A stretch of 60,800 nt of DNA, taken from contig CAJXOW010000014.1 of assembly GCA_913057825.1 (NCBI GenBank), positions 1 to 60,800 of the forward strand. The letters are read 5' to 3'. The position numbers and the translations under genes were made by a program. The stretch comes from an uncultured Balneolaceae bacterium. GTDB lineage: Bacteria; Bacteroidota; Rhodothermia; Balneolales; Balneolaceae. Of the stretch, positions 19,401-27,814 are shown piece by piece (positions within the stretch are counted from its first letter, which is position 1; every line of letters begins with the position of its first letter). Below the pieces are notes generated by a model. The model worked only from the letters and a program-made list of their open reading frames with translations. It ran no database searches and was not told where the DNA came from.

Positions 19401-20503
19401 ACGGTGTGGTACAATTCGTCTCCGGGATACCTTCCTTTGGAATTGCCGTCTATCTCAGCTGAATAATAGTACTCCATGACAGTACCGGCCTGCAAATTGC
19501 TCAGGGTGCCGCGGTAAGTCCCGTTGGTGTCTGACGGAAGCTCCAATTGCTCCCATCCGTTTCCCTGGTTGTAATTGAGATAAACTCGGACCTTTTCACT
19601 CCCGGGTCCATACCAATCCACTTCAATGCCGAAATGAAGGGTATCATCGGAGCTGATAGTTTTATCGATCCGCACGGCGTTCTCAAAGAAGGGGATTTGA
19701 ACATTGGAATACTGTCGCACCGTATTGCTGATCCACACTTCATCGATGTTGCCGATCCATTTTTGATTGGTACCATTGCCGTTTTTCGGGTTGAGTCCGA
19801 TATAGAGCGGCTTATCAGTGTTAGTCGGATTATCGCCTCCGGCACCCCACGATTTTTTATCGGCTGCCAACAGGTTTCCGTCCCGGTCGTGAATCATTTG
19901 AATAACGGCGTCCCGACTGGTGTCGCGAATATAAGTAATATGATACCAGCGGTCGGGCTGAATGATGTCGGGGTTGGAATTCAACTCAAACCAGTCATTT
20001 TCATGCCGGAAACCCGATTTCAGATGACCGTCGGGATAGGGGGCAAAGTACCAGTTGGAGTGATAAAAGGGTGAACCGGGTTTGTGGAGAATACGGGGTC
20101 CTCCATCGGTATAAGGTGAAGCCCATTTGTCAGCACGAATCCAGGCATTAAACGTCCAGTTATTATCCAGATCCAGGTCGGCCGTATCGGGAATAGTGAC
20201 TGCATTATACTCATCACGTTCATTTGCCAGGTATAAAGAACCGCCAAAAGAAGAGTCCATACTGCTGTCCGGCAGGAAAACATGCGTCCCGACTTGGTCG
20301 GCCTGCTGCGCCACCTGCATGCCGGATTCGACTTGCAGATTACCGTCAAAATGCATTAAAACCACCGTGTTGGAATCAGCCGAATAAGGCACACCAATGG
20401 TAGGTAGCTGACCATATCCATTAAGTGGATCGATCAACAAAAAGGATAAAAAAACTAAAGTGCCGGTAAGTAAAAAAAGTAAACGTTTCTGTATCGGATT
20501 CAA
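16499..20503 (-). CDS. secreted four-LamG protein with type A sorting tail
   Basis: A 1334-residue exported protein. A hydrophobic leader (residues 10-30) is followed by four concanavalin/LamG-like domains opening with LMHFDGN, LKLSFEQGS, LDIDFETF and LDLTFEDAS (about 45-275, 370-575, 690-890, 1030-1245). Each of the first three is followed by an Ig-like linker of about 90 residues with a YYYSAEIDG / YYVEVYSG / YYVKTQNN strand. The C-terminus is a type IX type A sorting domain: [17 protein letters not shown], then LGRKVTTLVNGKKKAGQH and final KMLLVK. LamG modules usually bind glycans or proteins; no catalytic domain is visible, so it is probably a surface adhesin or polymer-binding protein. 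Neighbours are separate units, bounded downstream by an inverted repeat shared with the convergent hydrolase gene. Confidence 0.9.
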   Translation of the reverse strand: MNPIQKRLLFLLTGTLVFLSFLLIDPLNGYGQLPTIGVPYSADSNTVVLMHFDGNLQVESGMQVAQQADQVGTHVFLPDSSMDSSFGGSLYLANERDEYNAVTIPDTADLDLDNNWTFNAWIRADKWASPYTDGGPRILHKPGSPFYHSNWYFAPYPDGHLKSGFRHENDWFELNSNPDIIQPDRWYHITYIRDTSRDAVIQMIHDRDGNLLAADKKSWGAGGDNPTNTDKPLYIGLNPKNGNGTNQKWIGNIDEVWISNTVRQYSNVQIPFFENAVRIDKTISSDDTLHFGIEVDWYGPGSEKVRVYLNYNQGNGWEQLELPSDTNGTYRGTLSNLQAGTVMEYYYSAEIDGNSKGRYPGDELYHTVVEAPQSKLLKLSFEQGSGAPIDSTIYHDVLQVFGGPGNAIYSDDAMDGSYAYELDGQNDLLLDSFLLNDETYTISLWFKTTSELPEDGARLLAKEVAGDSSKVNYALLFQNHKLTARSTFSHSISVDTTLQPNTWYRAVYMVSSDAVSLQLFDLDGRIGHTIEPLYVSPYNQDGPLYIGQGRYQSELGFKGLVDQVQIWNYPALDGPFLIQSVTRYVNQFISDEPYPIDTYIFHTGRNEPTVRLHYLDKQGWHAETMQQGNLQGQYTATISPRTSRTIIPYYVEVYSGDQNFITRKPEGAGSYDAAPNYELGIVEKYDQLLDIDFETFRSDTSLPIPLDQSPYADFHRNVQLIGRSTSALPEKSTDAIQGKHSMYFGRQDSAYLALDSPFLSAHDFTLSFWFKPSDDLLGKNERLVSRQGGLSSTSFWWISNFDVRINKSKQVSGFYSFSNCLECEKPTTDTTVRAGRWYRVIYEYHTGDSTYIQLRDAQNRIIDAHGTANVDGPPLKTNGVFSVAHAGTKWDPYFSGHIDDITLYNYAVTLDPPVINNVTELGAVHSGEGPFDVQARVSNGGQAPTLHYRTGSAAPWETRQMRSSDSIYAASLPDFEAGTVVDYYVKTQNNYGTVTISPNDTSGDNFYHAYYGEENTAILDLTFEDASAPLKDQSLFRHQANWESKTNQPSLSDYALRGDRSLRFRSADSTYLEFNSRWLSPEIYTIDVWFSMSDTSNREVRLLNKQSVGDIWWEPTFTIMGLGNGSWIGGAYHPREAGSYQDKFSSEILSSPFRELALNDSTWYHAQLVREQDSVHFTLLTGQQQIIKQASAAFSSPVNQTDGPFRIGHAGLEGQPYFDGWIDRIRILNYADKTFVEIPDQSDPELPSEYHLHANYPNPFNPITTIRYELPKPARVTLSVYTLLGRKVTTLVNGKKKAGQHRVTFDGENLSSGIYIYRLQAEDFSASKKMLLVK

Positions 20504-20857
20504 GCCATATATGAAATTAAAATTTGGAGTGTGTATTGGTTAGTAAATCAACAAGTCCCTAATACAGTGTGCGGGCTGAGGGATAAATAATGCGGTGATA
20601 AGGTTAAATAAACGGCACGCCACCAGGTTTAATAGCTCTATTTACATAATAGGAAAAAGAAAGATAAAAATTAACCTGGAAGGGTGATTTATATTATTAA
20701 TTAAAATATGCCCCAAATTTATTTTCAGATATATAGCTTTCCCATCCGAATCGGAAAGTCCGAGGGAGCCTTAGTGGCTATTTACTTGAGTTGCCGGGAA
20801 CCACCATATTACAGGCCCATATGCACGTGGAGCATGGAGCCTGGTACCTGGAGCTCT
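20504..20857. other. gene-free spacer with degenerate repeat fragments
   Basis: The first 200 bases, next to the LamG protein start, are AT-rich and probably hold its promoter. At 20737-20764 the minus strand carries the TCGGACTTTCCGATTCG motif also found at 14918 and 48009. At 20826-20841 lies a 16-base match to the right arm of the type B inverted repeat, without its partner arm: a degenerate or half element. No gene is visible. Confidence 0.55.
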
Positions 20858-20887
20858 CACTTAGGATTAGCCCGCTAATCCTAAGTG
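20858..20887. terminator. perfect 14-bp palindromic hairpin over a stop codon
   Basis: CACTTAGGATTAGC, two loop bases, then the exact complement. The stop codon of the minus-strand MetF-like gene (20881-20883) lies inside the right arm. No T-tract follows on the minus strand, so it may be a 3'-end stabiliser rather than a classic intrinsic terminator. Confidence 0.6.
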
Positions 20888-21867
20888 GGTAGATCTATAC
20901 TATTCAACTCTTGAGTCAACTTGATACCATTTTCAAAGTTGCGGAGTCCCATAATGGAGATATTGATCCCCATGGGGATGGGATTGGAGAGATTCTTATT
21001 AACCTCTACCATTTCTTCCCAAATTTGAAAGCACCAGTCGAGGGAGGTGGCGACAGGATCGTCGCTGTCGAGGATGTATTCTTCGGTTTCCTCCGGGATA
21101 TAGACTCCAAGCCAGCGAAGGAAATCGACGTCTTTTTTACTTGAGATGGGGGAGAAGCTCCAGAATATCATTGGCGGGCCGTATTCCTCTTCCTCCAATA
21201 ATTCTGAGAAATCTTTCAACAGGGATATCGGACTTTCTTTGTCATATACAATCTGTGTGGTAAAGAAGTCGGCTCCTGCTTCACGTTTGTGGAGCATACG
21301 TTCCGGCTCGTCAAAATCTTTGCGACGTCGGGTAGGGATAGTAATGTTGCCGACCTTCAAGTTTTTGGGCTCAATACCTGCGTCCGAAAACTTTCGCCGG
21401 CCACGATTCAGAAAGCGTTTTACAAAGCGGTTGCTTTCGGAAACCGACGGACCCGGGTAGTCTTGACCGGATGATTCGCCACCTACGAAAATAATATTTT
21501 TGATATCAAATTCGTCATGGGTCTCAAGCAACCACTTTTCATGATCTTTGGGGGCATGCTTGACGCATACGCGGTTAATCACGTAATCGGTGTCCACATG
21601 TTCGCGCAATGCCTTCACGTAATCTCTTGGCTGAATCCTTTCTTTGTGCGGTTGACGTCTTTTACCTTTATCCCCCTTCTTGGATTCCGGTTGAATCTCG
21701 GGAATGTTTAGCGCATCTACTTTGGTTTGATCAAATAATTTTTCCAGGTATTCACTGTGTTGTTTTAACCTTTTATCCTTATTGCCTTTTTCGGGCGGTA
21801 CGATTTCAAATAATACGGGAAAGCGATCTTCAAAAGAGGATATTTTGTTTTTCGGTCTCAGGAACAT
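20881..21867 (-). CDS. methylenetetrahydrofolate reductase-like TIM-barrel protein
   Basis: A 328-residue cytoplasmic protein. The N-terminus has PVLFEIVPPEKGNK, matching the FE(F/I)xPP signature of MetF-type reductases. ALNIPEIQPES follows, then IIFVGGESSGQDYPGPSVSE and LKVGNITIPTRRRKDFDEP, and AGADFFTTQIVYD where MetF carries its conserved (A)GAdFx(T/I)TQ motif. The fold and flavin/folate site are therefore plausible. It differs from E. coli MetF by a lysine-rich insertion around residues 60-80 (KKGDKGKRRQPHKER) and a divergent C-terminal third, so it may be a paralogue rather than the housekeeping enzyme. A SAM riboswitch was looked for upstream on the minus strand and not seen. It is monocistronic and faces away from the small exported protein at 22310. 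Confidence 0.75.
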   Translation of the reverse strand: MFLRPKNKISSFEDRFPVLFEIVPPEKGNKDKRLKQHSEYLEKLFDQTKVDALNIPEIQPESKKGDKGKRRQPHKERIQPRDYVKALREHVDTDYVINRVCVKHAPKDHEKWLLETHDEFDIKNIIFVGGESSGQDYPGPSVSESNRFVKRFLNRGRRKFSDAGIEPKNLKVGNITIPTRRRKDFDEPERMLHKREAGADFFTTQIVYDKESPISLLKDFSELLEEEEYGPPMIFWSFSPISSKKDVDFLRWLGVYIPEETEEYILDSDDPVATSLDWCFQIWEEMVEVNKNLSNPIPMGINISIMGLRNFENGIKLTQELNSIDLPT

Positions 21868-22309
21868 ATGATTGGAAAATTTTTAAATAATTGCTTTTTC
21901 AATTCATCCGAAAAAATCATAGAAGTCAGTGCAAAATGCCTTCAACAAGCCAAATAGCGATCCTTCATGTGGGCCTTAACGATGGAAAAAGAAACTACAT
22001 AATATAAGAGTACATATCAACACAGACAGCGGCTCTTTATTGCTGTTAAATGTACCGGTTGAGATAAGTAAAAACGGGCAGCGGTTACCCCACTCGGAAA
22101 CCCTACTCGTTTGGCGACTGCTATATTGATAATGCTGCAAACTACACGATATCAGTAGTCTTTGTTCTTGGCTCGAAAATTTTAATACTATATAGCCGCT
22201 GTTTGTTTTTCGCTCTCGGGTTAAAGTAGGGGGGACAACTGCTTTGACTTTCGTTTATAGGGTCGTATCATATTGTTTATTGAAATCTATCAACAAATGA
22301 TTCAATGTT
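21868..22309. other. 442-base divergent intergenic region, no gene seen
   Basis: It separates the MetF-like gene (minus) from the small exported protein (plus), so it must hold two promoters. It is mostly AT-rich, with a G-run near 22230. I found no convincing hairpin, repeat or RNA motif. Confidence 0.5.
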
Positions 22310-23059
22310 ATGAAAACCTGGATGCTGGTAATAGTTATTTTGGCTGTCCATTCAATAAATGGGGTAGTTGGACAGGTTCTCTCTGAATTTGATGGGTCCA
22401 AGTTGGAAGAGGGATCTTTTTCCTATGATGTTACTATGAAAATCGGGGAACGATCGGTTGATTACACGATTACACGAACAATTAGCCGAACGATCACCAA
22501 GGGGGAGGAAGTCTGGTCGGTTGTGGATCAAACCAGGGCTCCCGCGGGTACGTTGGCAGATACGACTTACATGGATCGCTCCACGTTGTTGCCTATAAGT
22601 CGATCGGCTTCCGGACCTTATTTCATGCAAGTATCATATTCCGATACGGGGGCGGTGGGATATATGCTGTTTCGCGGACAAAAAACCATGATTGATACGA
22701 CGTATGACAAGTCTGCCGTGTTGGCTAGCGATGCCAATTTAAGGATGGCGATCGCGTCCATGTCGCTCAATCCAGAATTTATGGCGGGTGTTACCATATT
22801 TGAAGAGCAACCTCGCCGACTGGTTGATTATCTTCTGCGGGTTGATAGTAAGAAGACCTTGAGTATCAATAACAAAGCAATAGATACCTATCTAATTAGC
22901 CTGACTTCAAGTGACGGTAAAATATCGGGTGAACTGCATGTCCTGCAAAATGCTCCCCACTATGTAGTTAAATCGAGCTTCAAGCGGCCCACCTCTAATG
23001 GAACACAGATCGTGACCAAGACCCTGACGTCAATGTGTATTGAAAGCAGGGAATTTTGA
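22310..23059 (+). CDS. small exported protein of unknown function (DUF3108-like pattern)
   Basis: A 249-residue protein with a signal peptide (MKTWMLVIVILAVHSINGVV, cleavage near GQV). The rest alternates beta-strands: a threonine-rich stretch, an RSASGPYFMQVSYS strand pair, a short helical segment and a final beta-sheet. The pattern (strand ladder, a T-x-Y-M-D-R-S-T-L-L-P turn) recalls DUF3108 or outer-membrane-lipoprotein-sorting-like periplasmic proteins, but this is a resemblance only. It ends 20 bases before the stop of the convergent FN3/tail gene. No partner gene is obvious. Confidence 0.6.
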   Translation: MKTWMLVIVILAVHSINGVVGQVLSEFDGSKLEEGSFSYDVTMKIGERSVDYTITRTISRTITKGEEVWSVVDQTRAPAGTLADTTYMDRSTLLPISRSASGPYFMQVSYSDTGAVGYMLFRGQKTMIDTTYDKSAVLASDANLRMAIASMSLNPEFMAGVTIFEEQPRRLVDYLLRVDSKKTLSINNKAIDTYLISLTSSDGKISGELHVLQNAPHYVVKSSFKRPTSNGTQIVTKTLTSMCIESREF

Positions 23060-23079
23060 ATGGATGAGGCTACCGAAGT

Positions 23080-24873
23080 TTATTTAATTATTACAAATTT
23101 GCCTGTTTGCGTGTTACCGGTTTCCTCGTTTTTGACGGTAAAGAGGTAGATTCCACTGGCAACGGCCTGGTTGACTTTGCTGGTCAGGTTCCAGTCTTCA
23201 AATCCGCGGGTGTCACTTTCGTGGCGCAGCGTTTCCACAAGACGGCCCGAGAGCGTGTATATTTTGACGGTGCTTTTCCGCGGCAAATTGATAAATTGAA
23301 TACGACGGTCTTGTTCCAGCCAGCGTTGGCGAGTCGGATCCGGGCGTTCCCATGGCGGAGACGAATCGTTATAGTCTATATCACCCCGATATGGGTTCGG
23401 TACCACGGCCACTTGTCCCACGTCGTCTGGCGGTTCTGTACCGGGGGTAATTTCCAGTGCATTTCCACGCTGAGAAGATTCCTGGGAAGGGAACCCAAGT
23501 ACGGTATCGGGTTTGGAGAATGCCGTAACAGCGTAGTAGTATTCCACATTATTCATAAGGCCGGTATCGGTGTATTCTCGTTCTAAACCTGTATTGAGTC
23601 CGAACTCATTGCCGGCCAGGTCATATTCGGCCAAAAGAGTCCACGGTCCGCTTGCACTCCTTGTACTTTTGTAGACCCGGTAACCCTCAAACGGCTTGTC
23701 GATGCTGTCAGATCGATTCGGATCGACAAAATCTTCCGATTCTGAACCCCATGTTAATTTGATCTGCCGATCACTGGGTGTAACGGTGACTTCAGGCGAT
23801 GGTGGCGGAGAGGGAACGGCAAAATCCGGATAAAGCTGATCGATGAGGCGCGATTTTTGTAAAACTTCCTTTTCAGTAAACCCATAGACGGTAGCGTACT
23901 TCCATTTCAGAGTATCCCCGACGGTCAGGCTATCGATCATACCGAAAGAAATAATCGCCTGTGTGTTAAGGGGTTGTGTTTGATTGCTTTGTATCTCGCC
24001 GCTGCTTACTTCTTCATACCGACCGGGGTCACGACTCGATTCGGTGCCTCCCCATTGAAAAGTCCACTCCAGATCTTGATTGTCGAGCTCGGGAGGTGGC
24101 ATGATTTTCAATCCCATCGGCGTGTAGGGATCCGGTCCCTCATTACCCGGCGCATCATGGGCGATGACCATATTATGGCTGGGATGGTAAGTAACATAAT
24201 CATCCTGTATCGGGGAGTTGCCGGTTACAAGTCCGACTTCCGGATTAAAGTAGATACCGGTCCAGAAATCGTAGAGTGATTTTCGCTTTGGAATTACATC
24301 CAGGTTGAAAATGATGAATTGATCCATCGGCGCCGAGGCCCAGGCCCAGCTTCGCTGGTAGATATCGATAAACATGGGATTGTGCTCGGATGACCGCAGT
24401 GAGGATTCATTGTAATCATTGTATCGGGTGATAAAGTCCTCATCCGCATGGGACACGTAATTCGGATAATAGGGATCCGTTGGATCTCCGATATCCACGG
24501 TATCTCCTCGACGGACTTCATGAACCGTATCCCAGGGTGCGCTGCTGAAACCGGAAAGTTCATTTTCTGAGTTCCATTCAAAAATACGAACGGTGGTCAC
24601 CATGGTATCCTGTTTGTTCTTGGATAAACTCGCATAAAAGGGAGCGACCGCTGCATGGTGTTCAACAAAACTGCCGGGCGGAAATTCAGCATTGATCAGT
24701 CCGGGATATTCAGGAACGGCAAAGCCGTGCAGGGAACCGCGATTATTTACAAGTTCCGTAACCTGGCCAATGCTGTGCAGTCCCCAGTCAATGGTGATGA
24801 ATTGCCCCACGGCTGGAGAGGATACGAGGAGCACGACAAAGAGAGAGAGTAAAGGTTTGAAAATACGATTCAT
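23080..24873 (-). CDS. secreted protein with FN3-like domain and variant sorting tail
   Basis: A 597-residue exported protein with signal peptide MNRIFKPLLSLFVVLLVSSP. Residues 25-350 form an unassigned beta-rich domain (WTGIYFNPEVGLVTG, KIMPPPELDNQDLEWTF). About 355-470 resemble fibronectin type III: PEVTVTPSDRQIKLTW near its start and YYYAVTAF near its end. The C-terminus is a variant of the type A sorting domain: VVPNPYRGDIDYN in place of NYPNPFNP, then IQFINLPRKSTVKIYTLSG, ending GKFVIIK. Such proteins are common in Balneolia and Rhodothermia and their role is generally unknown. The ATG at 24873 begins the signal peptide directly. Confidence 0.82.
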   Translation of the reverse strand: MNRIFKPLLSLFVVLLVSSPAVGQFITIDWGLHSIGQVTELVNNRGSLHGFAVPEYPGLINAEFPPGSFVEHHAAVAPFYASLSKNKQDTMVTTVRIFEWNSENELSGFSSAPWDTVHEVRRGDTVDIGDPTDPYYPNYVSHADEDFITRYNDYNESSLRSSEHNPMFIDIYQRSWAWASAPMDQFIIFNLDVIPKRKSLYDFWTGIYFNPEVGLVTGNSPIQDDYVTYHPSHNMVIAHDAPGNEGPDPYTPMGLKIMPPPELDNQDLEWTFQWGGTESSRDPGRYEEVSSGEIQSNQTQPLNTQAIISFGMIDSLTVGDTLKWKYATVYGFTEKEVLQKSRLIDQLYPDFAVPSPPPSPEVTVTPSDRQIKLTWGSESEDFVDPNRSDSIDKPFEGYRVYKSTRSASGPWTLLAEYDLAGNEFGLNTGLEREYTDTGLMNNVEYYYAVTAFSKPDTVLGFPSQESSQRGNALEITPGTEPPDDVGQVAVVPNPYRGDIDYNDSSPPWERPDPTRQRWLEQDRRIQFINLPRKSTVKIYTLSGRLVETLRHESDTRGFEDWNLTSKVNQAVASGIYLFTVKNEETGNTQTGKFVIIK

Positions 24874-25117
24874 AAGAAAATACTGAGAAGTTAGTAAATG
24901 GGAGAATCTTAAAAATGAGTGTACGACGGTTGTTTCAATACGAATTAACTTACTTAATTTACGAAATATAGAACAGTTTATTGGACATATTCAGAAAAAT
25001 ATCTTCCATTTAATGAAACGGTACCGAAGAATGCGGACCCATTTGACGTTAATTGCCTCTGAGTATAAAAGAAAAGAGGGGCACATGGTTAAAATCTGTT
25101 AAAAGGGTAACACGCTG

Positions 25118-26374
25118 CTAAGTCAGCAGAATAGCTATGAGAGCGCCCGGAATGACGGCTAGAAAAAGCCCGATAATCAATTGCAGGCTCTCCTTCCATC
25201 CCACGAAAAATGCAAACAGAAATCCCTTGACGAGCGTGTTCATGATTGAGGCGATGATGATGCCGATGGTGGCCACTTGAGTATTGAGGTCTTTTAATTC
25301 CAGCCGGGCCAGCGAGAGGGTGATTGCGTCGACATCCATTAAACCGGAAACGACCGACAACACATATACGCCCTGATCTCCAAATCGAACTTGCATAGCT
25401 TCGGAAAGGAACAGGATTAATGCCAGTAAAGCTCCGAATTTAAGAGCCGTAGGCAGGTTAAACGGGTTGTCGATTTCCAGCTTGGGGTCGGATTCGGGTC
25501 GATCGCGGTCGCGCAGGAACCACGCTCCAACCACTAAAACGCCAATAAAAAGGGTGGCAACCGGTATCCAGAGGGTGTTTAGCAGGCCCGGGTTGACCAC
25601 TGATACTTCGATCAATACCCGAATAAACATAATCGAGCTGGCGAACATCACCCCGCCCATAAAGAGTGTACGGCGGGGTTGCTGTCGGGCGAATTGGGCG
25701 AGGCTGAGCGTAACGGCCGTCGAAGAGGCGAGTCCACCGGTGATGGCCGTTACCATGGTTCCCCATTTGTTGCCGACGTGTTTTATGGCAAAATATCCCA
25801 CAAATGAAATTCCACAGATCAGTACCACCATCCACCAGATCCAGTAGGGGTTCAGGGCGTCCCATGGTCCATATCCTTTATTGGGTAAAAGGGGCAGCAG
25901 TACAATCGAAATAATAAGCAGTTTAATCCCGGCATATATCTCTTTGGTTTCGATATTGCGTACCCAGCGGTGTAGAATTGGCTTCATGCTTAACAGAGCT
26001 ACTACCAGTGCGGTAGCCCCGAGCGCATACACGTAATAGCCCAGTGCAGCCCAGGCCCCGAGTGAGAAAGTAATCATCATGGCGAATTCGGTCGTTGTAC
26101 CGATATCATCTGATTCCCGGGTTTCAATTATGTGGGAAACTATAATCAGGGCTGTAACGGCTATAAATGCGGCTGCAAGCACCCAGTCACCGATTTCATT
26201 CGAAAGTTGGGCCCAGATGCCGCCGAGTAGGCCGATCAGGCTGAATGTACGCAGACCGGCGACCCGATCCCCTTCATCCTCTTCACGTTCGCTCCAACCC
26301 CGCTCTATACCTATAAGAAGACCGATAGCAAGCGCTGCCAGAAGTTGTAATACTACCTGGTATTGTGGATCCAT
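25118..26374 (-). CDS. MgtC/SapB family membrane protein with DUF4010
   Basis: A 418-residue inner-membrane protein with about twelve helices. The N-terminal 130 residues match MgtC/SapB: ALAIGLLIGIERGW, then VAGLRTFSLIGLLGG. The rest matches DUF4010, including WGTMVTAITGGLASSTAVTL, the conserved GGLxSSTA loop, and a second copy-like motif, SVVSGLMDVDAITLS. Two-domain proteins of this kind are widespread; the role is uncertain, with links to Mg2+ or acid and osmotic stress in MgtC relatives. Upstream (26462-26645) lies a type A inverted-repeat element, so the promoter must be between it and 26374 or the repeat is in the leader. Confidence 0.88.
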   Translation of the reverse strand: MDPQYQVVLQLLAALAIGLLIGIERGWSEREEDEGDRVAGLRTFSLIGLLGGIWAQLSNEIGDWVLAAAFIAVTALIIVSHIIETRESDDIGTTTEFAMMITFSLGAWAALGYYVYALGATALVVALLSMKPILHRWVRNIETKEIYAGIKLLIISIVLLPLLPNKGYGPWDALNPYWIWWMVVLICGISFVGYFAIKHVGNKWGTMVTAITGGLASSTAVTLSLAQFARQQPRRTLFMGGVMFASSIMFIRVLIEVSVVNPGLLNTLWIPVATLFIGVLVVGAWFLRDRDRPESDPKLEIDNPFNLPTALKFGALLALILFLSEAMQVRFGDQGVYVLSVVSGLMDVDAITLSLARLELKDLNTQVATIGIIIASIMNTLVKGFLFAFFVGWKESLQLIIGLFLAVIPGALIAILLT

Positions 26375-26461
26375 GTGCTCCCCGATTTCTTGTTACAGCT
26401 ATTGAACCAATATGCAAATACCGCCTCAATTCGTCAATCAGAATGTTTAGACGTCGTTGAC

Positions 26462-26645
26462 GCCCCCCCCGGACGCTCTCCCGACGCGGGCGGACACCGG
26501 TACCGAAGCATTTAGTTTTTCGGTACAAGAGCAATGATACCTTTTAACATAACAGTATTACTATACTTATTATACGTGCATCCGATCAGAAAAACTTTCG
26601 AGCAAGGAACCGGTGCCCGCCCGCGCCGGGAGAGCGTCCGGGGGC
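26462..26645. repeat. type A structured element, copy 1 (GC-rich arms)
   Basis: Outer arms at about 26462-26504 and 26606-26645 are near-perfect complements around GGACGCTCTCCCG. The inner core is CCGAAGCATTTAGTTTTTCG at 26503 and GAAAAACTTTCGAGCAAGGA at 26589, nearly the same words found in copies at 40402, 52061 (opposite strand) and 60632. The outer arms differ from all other copies yet pair with each other. It lies between the TonB stop and the MgtC start, both on the minus strand. Confidence 0.88.
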
Positions 26646-26738
26646 AGGGAGCGGCTGTGTGCGGTAAAGTTGTGGTTATTTTATAACCCGGGGGTGAGAT
26701 TTAAATATCTCAAACCTGAAAATTACGGGGTAGTCATC

Positions 26739-27431
26739 TCAGGATTCAAGCTTGTCCAGTTGAAAGACGATCGGCATGGTGTATTTGACCTTTACAGGGT
26801 GACCCTGCTGGATACCCGGTCGAAATTCGGCTTTGCTGATAACACGCAGAGCTTCTTTATTCAATCCTGCGCCCGGTCCTCGAACGACTTCGGGATCTAC
26901 TACATCTCCCTGTTTACTTACTACAAACCGGACGTACACTCGTCCCTGGATACCGGCTTTCTGTGCCATTTGCGGGTATTCGATCATCTTGTTAAGCGTA
27001 TCGAGTCCGCCGATCAATTTCGGTTGCTGTTCTACCACCGTGAACACTTTTTCTTCCGGCTTATCTTGCTCGGGCGGTGGGGGCATCTTCATTTTTTGTC
27101 CGGAACTCAGTTGTTGATCAATTTGCGCCAACTCTTCCCGGGCTTTTCCCTCGATAATTTCATTGTTGGGGACTTCCACCGGTGGTTGCGGTGACGGCGG
27201 ACGCGGAGGCTCATTTTTTTGCATGGTCCGCACCACTTCTTTTACATGGATGGTTTCCTGTTTTTCTGCTTCGGCCTGTTTGCTTTTATCCTGCTGCTTA
27301 TCTCCCGCCATATTAATATTAAAGGCGATGACAAACAACCCGATTACTACGGCAAGTGATGTTCGCATGATTAAGTTATAATGTTTCTTGAGATCATGCT
27401 TTGGATTTTTCTGACGTAACCAAACCCTCAT
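26739..27431 (-). CDS. tonB: TonB-family energy transducer
   Basis: A 230-residue protein with a cytoplasmic start of about 20 residues, one membrane anchor (LAVVIGLFVIAFNINMAG, about 25-42), a Lys/Gln/Glu-rich then proline-rich periplasmic spacer (PPRPPSPQPPVEVP), and a C-terminal TonB domain of about 90 residues. The domain shows GGLDTLNKMIEYPQMAQKAG, then GRVYVRFVVSKQGDVVDPEV and VKVKYTMPIVFQL, typical of the Bacteroidota subfamily. It would couple the ExbBD proton motor to outer-membrane receptors, but no ExbB, ExbD or receptor gene is next to it, so it may serve distant systems. The gene symbol denotes family, not proven orthology. Confidence 0.9.
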   Translation of the reverse strand: MRVWLRQKNPKHDLKKHYNLIMRTSLAVVIGLFVIAFNINMAGDKQQDKSKQAEAEKQETIHVKEVVRTMQKNEPPRPPSPQPPVEVPNNEIIEGKAREELAQIDQQLSSGQKMKMPPPPEQDKPEEKVFTVVEQQPKLIGGLDTLNKMIEYPQMAQKAGIQGRVYVRFVVSKQGDVVDPEVVRGPGAGLNKEALRVISKAEFRPGIQQGHPVKVKYTMPIVFQLDKLES

Positions 27432-27526
27432 AGTTAATTATATTTTGATTTAAAAAGTGTTATATAGATCGATTTTCTGCTTGGTTTGGTATACCGTACG
27501 AGCTATTACGCAATAAGTTTCAAAAA

Positions 27527-27709
27527 GATTCAAGGGGAGTTAGCAAAACCGACGGGTGTTCTTCAGCCAGAGAAATTCAGCCGCTTCTTGCCTTGGTGAA
27601 ATAGGAAGCCTTTACACAAATGCAAAGATGATTATTCCCGGATAGCCAATAAGCTGAACAACTCAAGTGCTTCAGAACGCCCGTCGGCTTTACTATTTCC
27701 CCTTGAATC
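27527..27709. repeat. long inverted repeat, type C
   Basis: Arms of 36 bases at 27527-27562 and 27674-27709 pair at 31 positions; each starts with GATTCAAGGGGA and contains CCGACGGG. The loop is 111 bases and shows no type A core. It lies between the protease gene end and the TonB start, both on the minus strand. Confidence 0.8.
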
Positions 27710-27740
27710 AGGTAGGGCGGCATTAGGGTGCAATATACAA

Positions 27741-27775
27741 AACGGGCGTCCACTGTTTTACGGTGGACGCCCGTT
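27741..27775 (-). terminator. 13-bp stem hairpin after the protease gene
   Basis: AACGGGCGTCCAC and its exact complement enclose a nine-base loop. It lies 40 bases after the stop of the minus-strand protease. No long T-run follows, so it may be a strong stem-only terminator or a 3'-end protector. Confidence 0.65.
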
Positions 27776-27814
27776 ACTGTTGAAGGGCAATTGAAGCAAC
27801 TATGTTAACTTGAC

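Noticed and set aside
21868..22060. Possible SAM riboswitch upstream of the MetF-like gene
   Set aside because: The expected kink-turn and core sequences were not found on the minus strand.
26462..26645. CRISPR-like repeat
   Set aside because: Copies are far apart, unspaced by regular spacers, and form long inverted repeats; no cas gene is present.
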